From the NCBI RefSeq assembly GCF_902153245.2, contig NZ_CABFWF030000008.1:124001-188000 (forward strand): a stretch of 64,000 nt of DNA, given 5' to 3'. This document shows, piece after piece, positions 23,558-33,475 of this stretch (its first letter is position 1; each line of letters opens with the position of its first letter). Origin of the DNA: Pseudorhizobium endolithicum (lineage in GTDB: Bacteria; Pseudomonadota; Alphaproteobacteria; Rhizobiales; Rhizobiaceae). Under the pieces are notes generated by a model. The model was not told the DNA's origin and did no database searches. It worked only from the letters and a program-made list of their open reading frames with translations. Made by a program: the position numbers and the translations under genes.

Positions 23558-25870
23558 ATGCGCATCGTCTGCATCGGCGGAGGCCCGGCCGGGCTCTATT
23601 TCGCGCTCCTGATGAAGAAGCAGCATCCGGAGCACGAGATCTCCGTCATCGAGCGCAACCGCCCCTACGACACCTTCGGCTGGGGTGTCGTCTTTTCGGA
23701 CGCGACGATGGAAGCCATGCGGGCCTGGGATCCCGAGAGTGCGGCCGAGATCGAGGATGCGTTCAACCACTGGGACAACATCGAGGTCTGGTTCAAGGGA
23801 ACCCGCCAGCGCACCTCCGGCCACGGCTTCGTCGGCATCGGCCGCAAGAAACTTCTGAACATCCTGCAGCGCCGCTGCGAGGCGCTCGGCGTGGAACTGG
23901 TGTTCGAGACGGAGGTGGCGAGCGACCTCGACTATCCGGATGCGGATCTGATCATCGCCTCGGACGGATTCAATTCGAAGATCCGTAACAGGTACCAGGA
24001 GGTTTTCAAACCCGACCTCGTGACACGGCCGAACCGGTATATCTGGCTCGGCACGAACAAGCTCTACGACGCCTTCACCTTCGATTTCCGCAAGACCGAT
24101 CACGGCTGGTTCCAGGCGCATATCTACAAGTTCGATGACAAGACGTCGACGTTCATCGTCGAGACGACCGAGGAGGCCTACGAGAAGCACGGTCTCGGGC
24201 AGATGGACCAGCAGGGCTCCATCGATTTCTGCCAGGACCTGTTTTCGGAGGTGCTGGACGGCGCCGAACTGATGACCAATGCCCGCCACCTGCGGGGCTC
24301 CGCCTGGTTGAACTTCAACCGGCTGATCTGCGGCAAGTGGAGCCATTTCAACGGCCGCTCGCATGTCGTGCTGATGGGCGACGCCGCCCACACAGCCCAC
24401 TTCGCCATCGGTTCCGGCACAAAGCTTGCGATCGACGATGCGATCGAGTTGACCAACCAGTTCAACCGGCACGGCCACACCAGGGAGAAGATCCCTGCCG
24501 TCCTCGACGTCTATGAAGAAATTCGCCGCGTCGACGTGGCCCGCATCCAGAATGCCGCGCGCAACGCCATGGAATGGTTCGAAGTCGTCGGCGAACGTTA
24601 TGCCGATACGTTGCCGCCCGAGCAGTTCATGTATTCCATGCTGACCCGCTCCCAGCGCATCAGTCACGAGAACCTGCGCCTGCGCGACAAAACATGGCTG
24701 GAGGGCTACGAAAGCTGGTTCGCCGGTCAGGCAGGTGTCGAACCTTCAGCCGATGGCAGGGTGCCGCCGCCGATGTTCACGCCCTACACCATGCGCGGGG
24801 TGACGCTGAAGAACCGCATCGTCATGTCGCCCATGGCAATGTATTCCGCGAAGGACGGCCTGCTCGACGACTTCCATCTCGTGCATCTCGGCGCCCGTGC
24901 CCTCGGCGGCGCCGGCCTCGTCTTCGGGGAGATGACCTGCGTGTCTCCCGATGCCCGCATCACGCCCGGCTGCCTGGGCCTCTGGAACGAGGAGCAGGCT
25001 CGGGGGTGGAAGCGCTTCGTCGACTTCGTCCACAACAACAGCACGGCAAAGGTCGGCATCCAGCTCGGCCATGCCGGCCGCAAGGGCGCCACGAAGCGGG
25101 CCTGGGAGGGGATCGACCAACCGCTCGATGAGGGAGGTTGGCCGCTGATCTCCGCCTCCGCCCTGCCCTACCTGAAGAACAGCCAGGTCCCGAAGGCCAT
25201 GGACCGGGCCGACATGGATCGGGTGAAGACGGACTTCGTCCGCGCCACCGAGCTTGCACTCACGACAGGCGCGGACTGGCTGGAACTCCACTGCGCGCAC
25301 GGCTATCTGCTCTCGAGCTTCCTGTCGCCGCTGACCAACCGCCGAACCGACGAATATGGCGGCAGCCACGAGAACCGGGCGCGTTATCCGCTGGAGATCT
25401 TCCGTTCCATCCGCGCCATCTGGCCGGAGGACAAGCCGATCTCCGTGCGCCTCTCCTGCCACGACTGGTTCGAGGGCGGCAACACTCCGGATGACGCGGC
25501 GATCTTCGCGAAGATGTTCAAGGATGCCGGGGCCGACATGATCGACTGCTCCTCGGGCCAGGTCTGGAAGGAAGAAAAGCCGGTCTATGGGCGCCTCTTC
25601 CAGACGCCCTTCTCCGACAAGATCCGCAACGAGGTGGGCATCCCGACCATCGCCGTCGGCGCGATTTCGGAGGCAGATCATGCGAACTCGGTGATCGCTG
25701 CCGGCCGTGCCGATCTCTGCGCCGTCGCCCGTCCCCATCTCGCCGATCCGGCCTGGGTCCTGCATGAAGCGGCGCGCATCGGGCTCACCGAGATTGCCTG
25801 GCCGAAGCAATACTATTCCGGCAAGCTGCAATACGAGACCAATCTCGCGCGTGCCGCGGCAGCGAAGTGA
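23558..25870 (+). CDS. 2-Aminobenzoyl-CoA monooxygenase/reductase (salicylyl-CoA 5-hydroxylase-like fusion)
   Basis: 770 residues, two flavin enzymes in one chain. Residues 1 to ~390 form a class-A FAD monooxygenase: [17 protein letters not shown] dinucleotide motif and [22 protein letters not shown] near 275. Residues ~405-765 form an Old Yellow Enzyme-type FMN reductase: [46 protein letters not shown] and TDEYGGS. This fusion is that of Azoarcus 2-aminobenzoyl-CoA monooxygenase/reductase, which hydroxylates and then reduces the ring to a non-aromatic CoA ester. Many databases call such proteins bifunctional salicylyl-CoA 5-hydroxylase. First gene of a six-gene operon; strong AGGAGG RBS. The 2-amino substrate is supported by the ligase and formamidase genes nearby. 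Confidence 0.92.
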   Translation: MRIVCIGGGPAGLYFALLMKKQHPEHEISVIERNRPYDTFGWGVVFSDATMEAMRAWDPESAAEIEDAFNHWDNIEVWFKGTRQRTSGHGFVGIGRKKLLNILQRRCEALGVELVFETEVASDLDYPDADLIIASDGFNSKIRNRYQEVFKPDLVTRPNRYIWLGTNKLYDAFTFDFRKTDHGWFQAHIYKFDDKTSTFIVETTEEAYEKHGLGQMDQQGSIDFCQDLFSEVLDGAELMTNARHLRGSAWLNFNRLICGKWSHFNGRSHVVLMGDAAHTAHFAIGSGTKLAIDDAIELTNQFNRHGHTREKIPAVLDVYEEIRRVDVARIQNAARNAMEWFEVVGERYADTLPPEQFMYSMLTRSQRISHENLRLRDKTWLEGYESWFAGQAGVEPSADGRVPPPMFTPYTMRGVTLKNRIVMSPMAMYSAKDGLLDDFHLVHLGARALGGAGLVFGEMTCVSPDARITPGCLGLWNEEQARGWKRFVDFVHNNSTAKVGIQLGHAGRKGATKRAWEGIDQPLDEGGWPLISASALPYLKNSQVPKAMDRADMDRVKTDFVRATELALTTGADWLELHCAHGYLLSSFLSPLTNRRTDEYGGSHENRARYPLEIFRSIRAIWPEDKPISVRLSCHDWFEGGNTPDDAAIFAKMFKDAGADMIDCSSGQVWKEEKPVYGRLFQTPFSDKIRNEVGIPTIAVGAISEADHANSVIAAGRADLCAVARPHLADPAWVLHEAARIGLTEIAWPKQYYSGKLQYETNLARAAAAK

Positions 25871-25880
25871 GGACCGATCG

Positions 25881-26672
25881 ATGGATGCAATCCGAAAGCT
25901 GGAGGGGCGCCATGCGCTCGTCACCGGCGCCGGCAGCGGCATCGGGGCCGCCATCGCAACCGCCCTCGTCGCCGCGGGTGCCCGCATTACCCTGGCCGGC
26001 CGCCGGGCAGAACCCCTGCAGGCGCTGGCGCAGCGGCTGGGTCTTTCCCAGGTCCACGTCGCCCATGGCTTCGATGTCACCAGCGAGGCGGCGATCGCAG
26101 ACGGCCTGAAAGGTGCTCGCACCGCATTCGGCCCAATCGACATCCTCGTCAACAATGCCGGAGAGGCACCCAGCGCGCCCTTCGAGAAGACGTCGCCGGA
26201 TGTGTGGAACCGCGTGCTCGCCGTCGACCTGACCGGCGTCTTCCTCGTCACCCAGGCGGCGCTTCCGGACCTGAAGCTGCGTGGCGATGGCGCCCGCATC
26301 ATCAACATCGCCTCCACCGCCGGCCTCACCGGCTATGCCTATGTCTCTGCCTATACGGCGGCCAAGCACGGCGTCATCGGCCTGACCCGGTCGCTGGCCC
26401 TTGAGCTTGCGAAGACGGGAATTACCGTCAACGCCGTCTGTCCGGGATTCACGGACACGCCGCTGATCGCACAGGCGATCGATACGATCATGGCGAAGAC
26501 CGGCCGCAGCCGGGAAGACGCGATGAAGGAGTTCACCAAAGGCAATCCGCAGGGGCGCCTGATCAGGCCGGAGGAAGTCGCAGACGCCGTTCTCTGGCTG
26601 GCATCGCCCGCTGCGGCTTCGATCAACGGCCAGGCGATCGCGATCGCCGGCGGGGAGGTATTGGCAGGATGA
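25881..26672 (+). CDS. Short-chain dehydrogenase/reductase of the aminobenzoyl-CoA operon
   Basis: 263 residues from the ATG at 25881, 10 bases after the monooxygenase stop. A classical [17 protein letters not shown] (TGxxxGxG cofactor motif), NNAGEAP, catalytic Ser in [12 protein letters not shown], and YTAAKHG supplying the YxxxK pair, then CPGFTDTPL. It probably oxidises or reduces a keto/hydroxy group on a ring or ring-opened CoA intermediate using NAD(P)H. Overlaps the next gene by 4 bases (ATGA). The precise step is not deducible. Confidence 0.9.
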   Translation: MDAIRKLEGRHALVTGAGSGIGAAIATALVAAGARITLAGRRAEPLQALAQRLGLSQVHVAHGFDVTSEAAIADGLKGARTAFGPIDILVNNAGEAPSAPFEKTSPDVWNRVLAVDLTGVFLVTQAALPDLKLRGDGARIINIASTAGLTGYAYVSAYTAAKHGVIGLTRSLALELAKTGITVNAVCPGFTDTPLIAQAIDTIMAKTGRSREDAMKEFTKGNPQGRLIRPEEVADAVLWLASPAAASINGQAIAIAGGEVLAG

Positions 26673-27514
26673 GCACGGTTTCCATGGCAGGTCACCTGCG
26701 CCCCTTCAAGGACTATCAGGCGCAGCATTTCCTCTGGGACGTCAGCGCCGACGGGCGGGTCGCCATGATCCGCCTGAACCGGCCGGAACGTAAAAATCCG
26801 CTTACTTTCGAAAGCTACGCGGAATTGCGAGACCTGTTCCGCGACCTCGCCTATGCTTCGGATGTTCGCGCGGTGGTCCTGACCGGCGCCGGCGGCAATT
26901 TCTCATCCGGCGGCGATGTCTTCGAAATCATCGAGCCTCTGACCCAGATGGCGATGCCTGACCTCCTCGCCTTCACCCGCATGACGGGAGATCTCGTCAA
27001 GGCGATGAAGAAGTGCCCGCAGCCGATCATCGCGGCGGTGGACGGCATCTGCGCCGGTGCCGGCGCCATCCTGGCCATGGCTTCCGACCTGCGGCTTGCG
27101 ACGCCCGAGGCGAAGACGGCTTTCCTCTTCACCCGCGTGGGCCTTGCCGGAGCCGACATGGGCGCCTGTGGGATCCTGCCGCGCATCATCGGCCAGGGTC
27201 GTGCCGCGGAACTCCTCTTCACCGGCCGCGCCATGAGCGCCTCGGAAGGTCACGCCTGGGGCTTCTACAATGCGCTTCACGCGGAGGACGCCGTGGAGGC
27301 CGAGGCAGTAAAGCTGGCGCAGTCGCTGGCAGACGGGCCGTGGTTCGCCCACACGATGACGAAGACCATGCTGAACCAGGAGTGGGCCATGGGCATCGAT
27401 GAGATGATCGAGTCCGAAGCGCAGGCGCAGGCGGTCTGCATGGCGACCAGGGACTTCCGCCGCGCCTTCGAGGCCTTCGCGGAGAAGCGCAAGCCGGTCT
27501 TCGAGGGGAACTGA
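26669..27514 (+). CDS. Enoyl-CoA hydratase/isomerase family protein
   Basis: 281 residues, crotonase fold. Landmarks: [19 protein letters not shown], the oxyanion-hole segment [36 protein letters not shown] and the later [24 protein letters not shown]. The Glu pair of typical hydratases is partly replaced (GADMGACG), so the activity could be ring hydrolysis or isomerisation rather than simple hydration. Translationally coupled to the SDR; the acyl-CoA dehydrogenase gene follows by 1 base. Likely acts on the dearomatised ring of the aminobenzoyl-CoA route. Confidence 0.9.
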   Translation: MSTVSMAGHLRPFKDYQAQHFLWDVSADGRVAMIRLNRPERKNPLTFESYAELRDLFRDLAYASDVRAVVLTGAGGNFSSGGDVFEIIEPLTQMAMPDLLAFTRMTGDLVKAMKKCPQPIIAAVDGICAGAGAILAMASDLRLATPEAKTAFLFTRVGLAGADMGACGILPRIIGQGRAAELLFTGRAMSASEGHAWGFYNALHAEDAVEAEAVKLAQSLADGPWFAHTMTKTMLNQEWAMGIDEMIESEAQAQAVCMATRDFRRAFEAFAEKRKPVFEGN

Positions 27515-27515
27515 C

Positions 27516-28715
27516 ATGGCGGCACCGAACAGGCTCGCCGCCCCGACGCGGGAGCATCTCGACTGGCCCTTCTTCGACGAGAGCCACCGGACCCTGGCTG
27601 CCAGGCTCGACGCCTATGCTGCCTCGGGAGCACTCAGCGGGATAGACCACGCCGACACCGACCGCGCCTGCCGCCATCTCGTTCGATCTCTCGGAGAGGC
27701 GCGGCTGCTGGACGCGGCGACCGGCGCAGGTGGCACACGCCCCATCGATTCCCGCGAGGCCTGCCTCACCCGCGAGACGCTTGCCTGGCATGACGGGCTT
27801 GCCGATTTCGCCTTCGCCATGCAGGGACTCGGCACCGGCGCGATTGCGCTTTCCGGAACGGAGGAACTGCGTCGCACCGTGTTACCGAAAGCGCAGACGG
27901 GCGAATGGATCGCCGCCTTTGCACTGTCCGAAAAGGACGCGGGCTCCGACGTCGCCGCCATGGCCTGCGCCGCGCGCAAGGATGGCGGGCACTATGTCCT
28001 CGACGGCGAGAAGACGTGGATCTCCAACGGCGGGATCGCGGATGTCTACACCGTCTTTGCCCGCACCGGCGAGGCGCCCGGCACCCGCGGCATCTCGGCC
28101 TTCGTGGTTTACGCCGATGATCCCGGCTTCTCGATCGCTGAGCGGATCGACGTGATCGCGCCGCATCCGCTGGCGACCATCCGTTTCGAGAACTGCCGCA
28201 TTCCGGCTGATCGGCTGCTCGGCAATCCCGGCGAGGGCTTCAAGATCGCCATGCGCACGCTCGACATCTTCCGCGCATCAGTTGCCGCAGCCGCGGTCGG
28301 CTTCGCCCGCCGGGCGCTGGACGAGGCGCTGGCGCATGCGAGGAGCCGCCCGATGTTCGGCAACCATCTTTCCGACCTGCAACTCACGCAGGCCGCCTTC
28401 GGGGACATGGCCGCGCAGATCGACGCCGCCGGCCTCCTTACCTACCGCGCCGCGTGGCGCCGCGACGTCCAGGGCCTGCCGACCACCAAGGAAGCAGCCA
28501 TGGCAAAAATGGTCGCGACCGAGAACGCCCAGCAGGTGATCGACCGCGCCGTGCAGATGTTCGGCGGACGGGGCGTGAAGAGCGGCGAGATCGTCGAGAG
28601 CCTTTATCGCGAAATCCGCGCCCTGCGGATCTACGAGGGTGCGACCGAAGTCCAGAAACTCATCATCGCGCGCGAACTGCTGAAGAGCGCCCCTCCGGAG
28701 AAGACCCATGAATGA
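27516..28715 (+). CDS. Acyl-CoA dehydrogenase family flavoprotein
   Basis: 399 residues. ACAD fold: [45 protein letters not shown] (FAD-binding sheet, split signature), [31 protein letters not shown] and, near the C-terminus, [34 protein letters not shown], with the usual catalytic-Glu-type EGATE segment. FAD-dependent alpha,beta-desaturation of a CoA intermediate is expected. It overlaps the Rid-family gene by 8 bases. All genes from the monooxygenase to the dehydrogenase fusion are contiguous, so one mRNA is likely. Confidence 0.92.
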   Translation: MAAPNRLAAPTREHLDWPFFDESHRTLAARLDAYAASGALSGIDHADTDRACRHLVRSLGEARLLDAATGAGGTRPIDSREACLTRETLAWHDGLADFAFAMQGLGTGAIALSGTEELRRTVLPKAQTGEWIAAFALSEKDAGSDVAAMACAARKDGGHYVLDGEKTWISNGGIADVYTVFARTGEAPGTRGISAFVVYADDPGFSIAERIDVIAPHPLATIRFENCRIPADRLLGNPGEGFKIAMRTLDIFRASVAAAAVGFARRALDEALAHARSRPMFGNHLSDLQLTQAAFGDMAAQIDAAGLLTYRAAWRRDVQGLPTTKEAAMAKMVATENAQQVIDRAVQMFGGRGVKSGEIVESLYREIRALRIYEGATEVQKLIIARELLKSAPPEKTHE

Positions 28716-29103
28716 CATTCTTCAGCCTGAAGGCTGGGCAAAGCCGATCGGCTATTCCAACGGCGTGGCGGCCCGAGGCCGGCAGGTCTATGTCGGTGGC
28801 CAGATCGGCTGGAACGACCAGTACCAGTTCGAGACCGACGATTTCGTGGAGCAGGTCCGCCAGACGCTGAAGAACGTCGTCGCCGTCCTCGCCGCCGGCG
28901 GTGCAGGCCCGGAGCATGTGACGACCATGACCTGGTACTTCACGGACAAGGCGGAGTATCTCGCAAACCTGAAGGGCATCGGCCAGGCCTATCGCGAAAT
29001 CATGGGCAAGAATTTTCCGGCCATGGCCGCCATGCAGGTGACGGCCTTGATCGAGGACCGCGCCAAGATCGAGATTCAGGCCATCGCCGTCGTTCCGGAG
29101 TAA
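28708..29103 (+). CDS. RidA/YjgF-family protein lacking the canonical catalytic Arg
   Basis: 131 residues, single Rid domain: [19 protein letters not shown], then [22 protein letters not shown] and [19 protein letters not shown] at the C-terminus. E. coli RidA has Arg105 in the segment FPARSCVEV, where it binds the substrate carboxylate for imine hydrolysis. Here the aligned segment reads FPAMAAMQV, Arg replaced by Met. This places it among Rid subgroups without proven imine deaminase activity. In this operon it could still handle an enamine/imine CoA ester, whose carboxylate is masked by CoA and would not need Arg105. That idea is mine. It overlaps the acyl-CoA dehydrogenase gene by 8 bases. 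Confidence 0.9.
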   Translation: MNDILQPEGWAKPIGYSNGVAARGRQVYVGGQIGWNDQYQFETDDFVEQVRQTLKNVVAVLAAGGAGPEHVTTMTWYFTDKAEYLANLKGIGQAYREIMGKNFPAMAAMQVTALIEDRAKIEIQAIAVVPE

Positions 29104-29107
29104 GCCA

Positions 29108-31084
29108 ATGGAAGCTGCCGCGATCCCTTTCTCCGACACTGTACGCGGCGAGATCCATGGCGAGGTTCTCGTCGTCACCATTGAAAATCCGCCGGTCAAC
29201 GCGCTCTCGGCCGATGTCCGCGCCGGACTGGTGACGGCACTGGACCGTGCCGCTGGTGACGCCAGCATCCTCGGCCTCGTCATAACCGGAGCTGGAAAGA
29301 CCTTCATCGCCGGCGCCGACATCCGGGAATTCGGACAGCCGCCAGTGGAGCCGATCCTGCCGACCGTCATCGAGCGGATCGAGGCCTCCGGGAAACCGGT
29401 CGTCGCGGCCATCAATGGTGCGGCCCTCGGAGGCGGCCTGGAGGTTGCACTCGGCTGCCACTATCGGGTGGCATCCCCGGCGGCGCAGATGGGACTTCCG
29501 GAGGTGAAGCTCGGCATCGTGCCGGGTGCGGGCGGTACCCAGCGCTTGCCCCGGTTGATCGGCATCCCTGCGGCAATCGACCTGATCGGCAGCGGCCGGA
29601 GCGTCAAGGGACAGGAGGCCTTGAGCCTTGGGCTGATCGATGAAATCGTCGATGCCTGCCTGGAAGATGCAGCCCTTGCGGCCGATCGGCGGCTTGCGGG
29701 CCAGGATCCCCGCCGGACGGGCCATTTGGCGGTCCCGGCTGCCGACAACACCGCCGTCGAGAAGGTGAAGGCTCGGATCCTTGCCAAGGCACGCGGGCAA
29801 CAGGCACCCGCCGAAGCCATCCGTCTCGTGGAGGCCGCGGCACGGCCGCTCGCTGAGGGTCTGGCTGATGAGCGGGCCACCTTCCTCAGGCTCCGCGACG
29901 GCAGCGAGGCGGCCGCATTGCGACATGTCTTCTTTGCGGAACGGCAGGCATCAAAGGTCGAGGATCTGGAGGGTGTGTCCCCTCGCCCCGTCGAAACGAT
30001 CGGCATCGCCGGGCTTGGGCTGATGGGAAGCGGCATTGCAGTTGCCGCGCTCAATGCCGGCTATCGCGTGATCGGGCTTGACCGCGACGATGAGGCAGCG
30101 GCCAAGGGTCGCGAGCGTATTCTCGATCTTCTTCAAAAGAACCTGTCGGCCGGACGGATCGATCAGACGACCTTCGACGCACAGGAAAACCGCCTCTCGG
30201 TCACGGCAGCCGACGGCGATCTCGCGCCCTGCGATCTCATCATCGAAGCGGTGTTCGACGATCTCGACGTCAAGATCGATCTCTTTCGCCGCCTGGACAA
30301 GGTCATCCGGCCGGACGCGATCCTCGCCACCAATACCAGCTATCTGAACCCGGACGAGATCGCCGCCGCCACGGCTTACCCGGAGCGCGTGCTCGGCCTG
30401 CATTTCTTCTCGCCGGCTCATGTCATGCGGCTACTCGAGGTCGTGCGCTGCGCCCGCACGGCGCCCGACGTGCTGGCGACCGGGCTTGCCGTGGCTAAGA
30501 AGCTTCGAAAGCTCGCGATCGTCACCGGCGTCACCGAAGGCTTCATCGGCAACAGCATCTTCTCCGCCTACCGCCGTGAAGCGGAGTTCCTCTTGGAAGA
30601 CGGCGCCCTGCCGCACGAGATCGACGCAGCGCTGGAAGACTATGGATTTCCGATGGGCCTGTTCGCCGTCTACGACATGGCGGGGCTGGAGATCGCCTGG
30701 GCAAGACGCAAGCGCCAGGCTGCGACGCGCGATCCGTCAGAGCGCTATGTCGAGATTGCGGACCGGCTCTGTGAAGCCGGCCGGCTCGGCCAGAAGACCG
30801 GACGGGGCTGGTATGCCTATCCCGAGGGGAAGCGGCAGGTCGATCCTGTGGTTACGGACATCATCGCGCAGTGCCGCGCAAACAAGGGTATCACGCCGCG
30901 CAACTTCAGGGCCGACGAGATCGTCGAGCGCCTGCTTGCCGCGATGGCCGAGGAGGGGCAAAAGCTGCTCGACGAAAGCGTCGCCGCTCGCGAGAGCGAC
31001 ATCGATCTGGTGATGATCAATGGCTACGGCTTTCCGGCCCACAAGGGCGGGCCGATGTTCGCGGCAACTCAGACGCCGAGATAG
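29108..31084 (+). CDS. Enoyl-CoA hydratase/3-hydroxyacyl-CoA dehydrogenase fusion with shortened C-terminus
   Basis: 658 residues. Crotonase domain 1 to ~190 (ITGAGKTFIAGADIREFG, AAINGAALGGGLEVALGCHYR, PEVKLGIVPGAGGTQRLPR). NAD-binding 3-hydroxyacyl-CoA dehydrogenase domain from ~298 (IGIAGLGLMGSGIAVAALNAGY), with NTSYLNPDEIAAA and LHFFSPAHVMRLLEVV. C-terminal dehydrogenase repeat ~480 onwards, ending GYGFPAHKGGPMFAATQTPR. In relatives the GYGFP..GGPM motif is followed by roughly 40 more residues; here a stop follows after eight, and the 3' end overlaps livF by 16 bases on the other strand. It probably completes beta-oxidation-like steps after ring opening. The end looks clipped by a rearrangement, but the catalytic domains are intact. 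Confidence 0.9.
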   Translation: MEAAAIPFSDTVRGEIHGEVLVVTIENPPVNALSADVRAGLVTALDRAAGDASILGLVITGAGKTFIAGADIREFGQPPVEPILPTVIERIEASGKPVVAAINGAALGGGLEVALGCHYRVASPAAQMGLPEVKLGIVPGAGGTQRLPRLIGIPAAIDLIGSGRSVKGQEALSLGLIDEIVDACLEDAALAADRRLAGQDPRRTGHLAVPAADNTAVEKVKARILAKARGQQAPAEAIRLVEAAARPLAEGLADERATFLRLRDGSEAAALRHVFFAERQASKVEDLEGVSPRPVETIGIAGLGLMGSGIAVAALNAGYRVIGLDRDDEAAAKGRERILDLLQKNLSAGRIDQTTFDAQENRLSVTAADGDLAPCDLIIEAVFDDLDVKIDLFRRLDKVIRPDAILATNTSYLNPDEIAAATAYPERVLGLHFFSPAHVMRLLEVVRCARTAPDVLATGLAVAKKLRKLAIVTGVTEGFIGNSIFSAYRREAEFLLEDGALPHEIDAALEDYGFPMGLFAVYDMAGLEIAWARRKRQAATRDPSERYVEIADRLCEAGRLGQKTGRGWYAYPEGKRQVDPVVTDIIAQCRANKGITPRNFRADEIVERLLAAMAEEGQKLLDESVAARESDIDLVMINGYGFPAHKGGPMFAATQTPR

Positions 31085-31752
31085 CGGTCCTGCAGGTCAG
31101 CGGTCAGTTCCGCCGGCGTTCCATGCCAGGCGCTCCGTCCGTTCTCCAGGATGACGCAGCGGTCGGCGACAGGAAGCAGTTCCGACAGCGTCTTGTCGAC
31201 GACGAGGATGGAGAGCCCCTCCGCCTTCAGCTTGCGGATCGCCGCCCAGATGTCCTGCCGGATGACGGGTGCCAGGCCCTCCGTCGCCTCATCGAGGATG
31301 AGGAGGCGCGGATTGGTCATCAGCGCGCGGCCGATCGCCAGCATCTGCTGCTCGCCGCCAGACAGCGACCGCGCCATCTGCGCGTGACGTTCCGCCAGAC
31401 GCGGGAAGAGATCGTTGACGCGCGCGAGCGTCCAGGCCCCCGGACGCGCGGCCGCTACGAGGTTCTCGTGCACCGTCAGGTTCGGGAAGCAGCGCCGCCC
31501 CTCCGGCACAAGGCCGATGCCGAGCTTGGCGACGCGGTGCGACGGCTTGCCCCTGAGGTCCGTGCCGCCGAGACGGACCGAGCCGGCGCGCGGCGGATTG
31601 AGGTTGCAGATCGCGCGGATGGTCGTCGTCTTGCCCATGCCGTTACGACCCATCAGCGCCACGGCCTCACCCTCGGCCACCGCGAGGTCGACGCCGAACA
31701 GGGCCTGGCTGGCGCCATAGGAAGCTTCGATCTTCGAAACGTCGAGCAGCAT
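31069..31752 (-). CDS. Branched-chain-type ABC transporter ATP-binding protein (LivF-like)
   Basis: 227 residues. Walker A LMGRNGMGKTTT, signature SLSGGEQQMLAIGRAL, Walker B LLILDEATEG and the C-terminal YLGV typical of LivF. Last gene of the minus-strand ligase/transport operon; its ATG overlaps the LivG-like stop (ATGA). Its own 3' end overlaps the dehydrogenase fusion gene by 16 bases. Energises uptake, probably of 2-aminobenzoate or a related aromatic acid given the neighbours, not of branched-chain amino acids as such. Confidence 0.93.
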   Translation of the reverse strand: MLLDVSKIEASYGASQALFGVDLAVAEGEAVALMGRNGMGKTTTIRAICNLNPPRAGSVRLGGTDLRGKPSHRVAKLGIGLVPEGRRCFPNLTVHENLVAAARPGAWTLARVNDLFPRLAERHAQMARSLSGGEQQMLAIGRALMTNPRLLILDEATEGLAPVIRQDIWAAIRKLKAEGLSILVVDKTLSELLPVADRCVILENGRSAWHGTPAELTADLQDRYLGV

Positions 31753-32501
31753 CAGGCATGGTCTCCCAAGTATGCAGTCCGCACAGCCGGATCACGGCGG
31801 ATCTCCTCGACCGTGCCGGTGGCGATCACCCGGCCGTAGACCAGCACGGAGATTCGATCCGCCAGCGCGAAGACCGCATCCATGTCATGCTCCACCAGCA
31901 GGATAGGCGCTTCCTGCCGGAGCGTATCGAGGAACCCGGTCAGAACCTTCGATCCTTCCGGCCCCATGCCGGCCATGGGCTCGTCGAGCAAAAACGCCTT
32001 CGAGTTCAGCGCAAGCGCGATGGCGATCTCCAGCTGGCGGCGCTCGCCGTGGGACAGCTCGGCCGCCGGTATGCGCGCCCTGTCCTGTAGGCCGACCCGC
32101 TCAAGCATCGCCATGGAACGGTCGATCAGCGAGGCATCGCGCATCACCGGCTTGAAGAAACGGAAGCTCGATCCCTGCTGCGCCTGTACCGCAAGCATGA
32201 CATTGCGCAGCGCCGAGAACTCGGGAGCAAGCGAGGATACCTGGAAGGTCCGCCCCAGACCAAGCCGCGAACGCTCTGCAACGCCGAGATGCCCGATATC
32301 TCTGCCTGCAAGGCGGATCGTCCCGGAGTCCTGCCGTAGCGTGCCGCAGATCTGGTGGATGAGCGTCGACTTGCCGGCACCATTCGGTCCGATCAGCGCG
32401 TGGATTTCGCCGGGCTTCAGGTCGAGCGAGACATGATCCGTCGCCCTCAGCGCACCGAAGCTCTTGACGATATCAGAGAGTTCAAGAACCGGCTCAGCCA
32501 T
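31752..32501 (-). CDS. Branched-chain-type ABC transporter ATP-binding protein (LivG-like)
   Basis: 249 residues from the ATG at 32501 (MAEPVLELSDIVKSFG); a longer frame to 32546 lacks family similarity. Walker A LIGPNGAGKST, signature ELSHGERRQLEIAIAL (SHGE instead of SGGQ, common in LivG), Walker B AFLLDEPMAGMGP, H-loop LVEHDMDAVF. Overlaps the permease gene by 8 bases and the LivF gene by one, so it is tightly coupled in the operon. Partner ATPase of LivF. Confidence 0.93.
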   Translation of the reverse strand: MAEPVLELSDIVKSFGALRATDHVSLDLKPGEIHALIGPNGAGKSTLIHQICGTLRQDSGTIRLAGRDIGHLGVAERSRLGLGRTFQVSSLAPEFSALRNVMLAVQAQQGSSFRFFKPVMRDASLIDRSMAMLERVGLQDRARIPAAELSHGERRQLEIAIALALNSKAFLLDEPMAGMGPEGSKVLTGFLDTLRQEAPILLVEHDMDAVFALADRISVLVYGRVIATGTVEEIRRDPAVRTAYLGDHA

Positions 32502-33468
32502 GACGCGCCTTTCCGGCCAGGAGCCCGAGAAGCCCGCCCCGCGCAAAGAGCACGGTGCCGAGCAGAATGAGGCCGAGGAAGAACTGCCAGCGCTCCGTCA
32601 GTCCGCCCAGCACATATTCGAAGACCACGAAGAGCGCCGCACCCGCCAGAGGACCGAACAGGCGGCCCGTACCGCCGAGGATGATCAGGACGATCAGTTC
32701 GCCGGACATGTGCCAGGACAGCATGGAGGGGCTGACGAAGCGGTTGAGGTCGGCAAACAGCGCGCCCGCAAGGCCGGTGATCGCGGCCGAGACGGCAAAT
32801 GCGGTGAGGCGGATGCGATAGGGCGCGATCCCGACGGTGGCGACGCGAACCTCGTTTTGGCGCGCCGCCTGCAGGGCGGAGCCGAAGCGCGAGGCACGGA
32901 CAAGCACGAAGAAGGCGAGCGCCGTGATCAGCACGCCATAGCAGATCAGGAAGAAGCTCACCGGCTTCATCGTATTGACACCGGGGAACTGGTTGCGCAC
33001 CAGGATCGACAGCCCGTCCTCACCGCCATAGGCCGGCCAGGAGATCGCGAAATAATAGACCATCTGCGCAAAGGCGAGCGTGATCATGATGAAGTAGACG
33101 CCGGAGGTCCTGAGGCTGATCAAGCCGATGAAGAGCCCCACCAGGCCGGCGACCAGCATCGCTACCAGCCAGATGACCGGCATCTGGTTCGTTCCCGTCC
33201 ATCCAAACAGCAGCGGATCGCCGGAGAAGGCGTGCGTCGCAAGAATGCCCGCCGCATAACCGCCCAGCCCGAAGAAGGCAGCATGGCCGAAGGAGACGAG
33301 CCCGCCGAGGCCGAGGGCGAGATTGAGGCCGGCCGCTGCCAGCGCCAGGATGGCGACGCGGGTGGCGAGCGTTACGTAGAATGGTTGGCCGAAGGCATTG
33401 GCGGCCAGCGGAACGGCAAGCAGCAGGGCTGCGAGGACGAGATTGGCGATCGTTTCACGGTTCAGCAT
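32494..33468 (-). CDS. Branched-chain-type ABC transporter permease (LivM-like)
   Basis: 324 residues from the ATG at 33468, where GAGG is 6 bases upstream; an in-frame ATG at 33483 overlapping the LivH-like stop is an alternative. About nine hydrophobic segments and the LivM signature NLALGLGGLVSFGHAAFFGLGGYAAGI are present. The LivM-type loop near the C-terminus is AALFADLNRFVSPSMLSWHMSGE, followed by LGGTGRLFGPLAGAALF. Inner-membrane half of the importer; pairs with LivH. Confidence 0.92.
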   Translation of the reverse strand: MLNRETIANLVLAALLLAVPLAANAFGQPFYVTLATRVAILALAAAGLNLALGLGGLVSFGHAAFFGLGGYAAGILATHAFSGDPLLFGWTGTNQMPVIWLVAMLVAGLVGLFIGLISLRTSGVYFIMITLAFAQMVYYFAISWPAYGGEDGLSILVRNQFPGVNTMKPVSFFLICYGVLITALAFFVLVRASRFGSALQAARQNEVRVATVGIAPYRIRLTAFAVSAAITGLAGALFADLNRFVSPSMLSWHMSGELIVLIILGGTGRLFGPLAGAALFVVFEYVLGGLTERWQFFLGLILLGTVLFARGGLLGLLAGKARHG

Positions 33469-33475
33469 CGCGGCC

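Noticed and set aside
24746..26329. 527-residue minus-strand ORF
   Set aside because: Antisense to the monooxygenase/reductase and the SDR, both with clear motifs on the plus strand.
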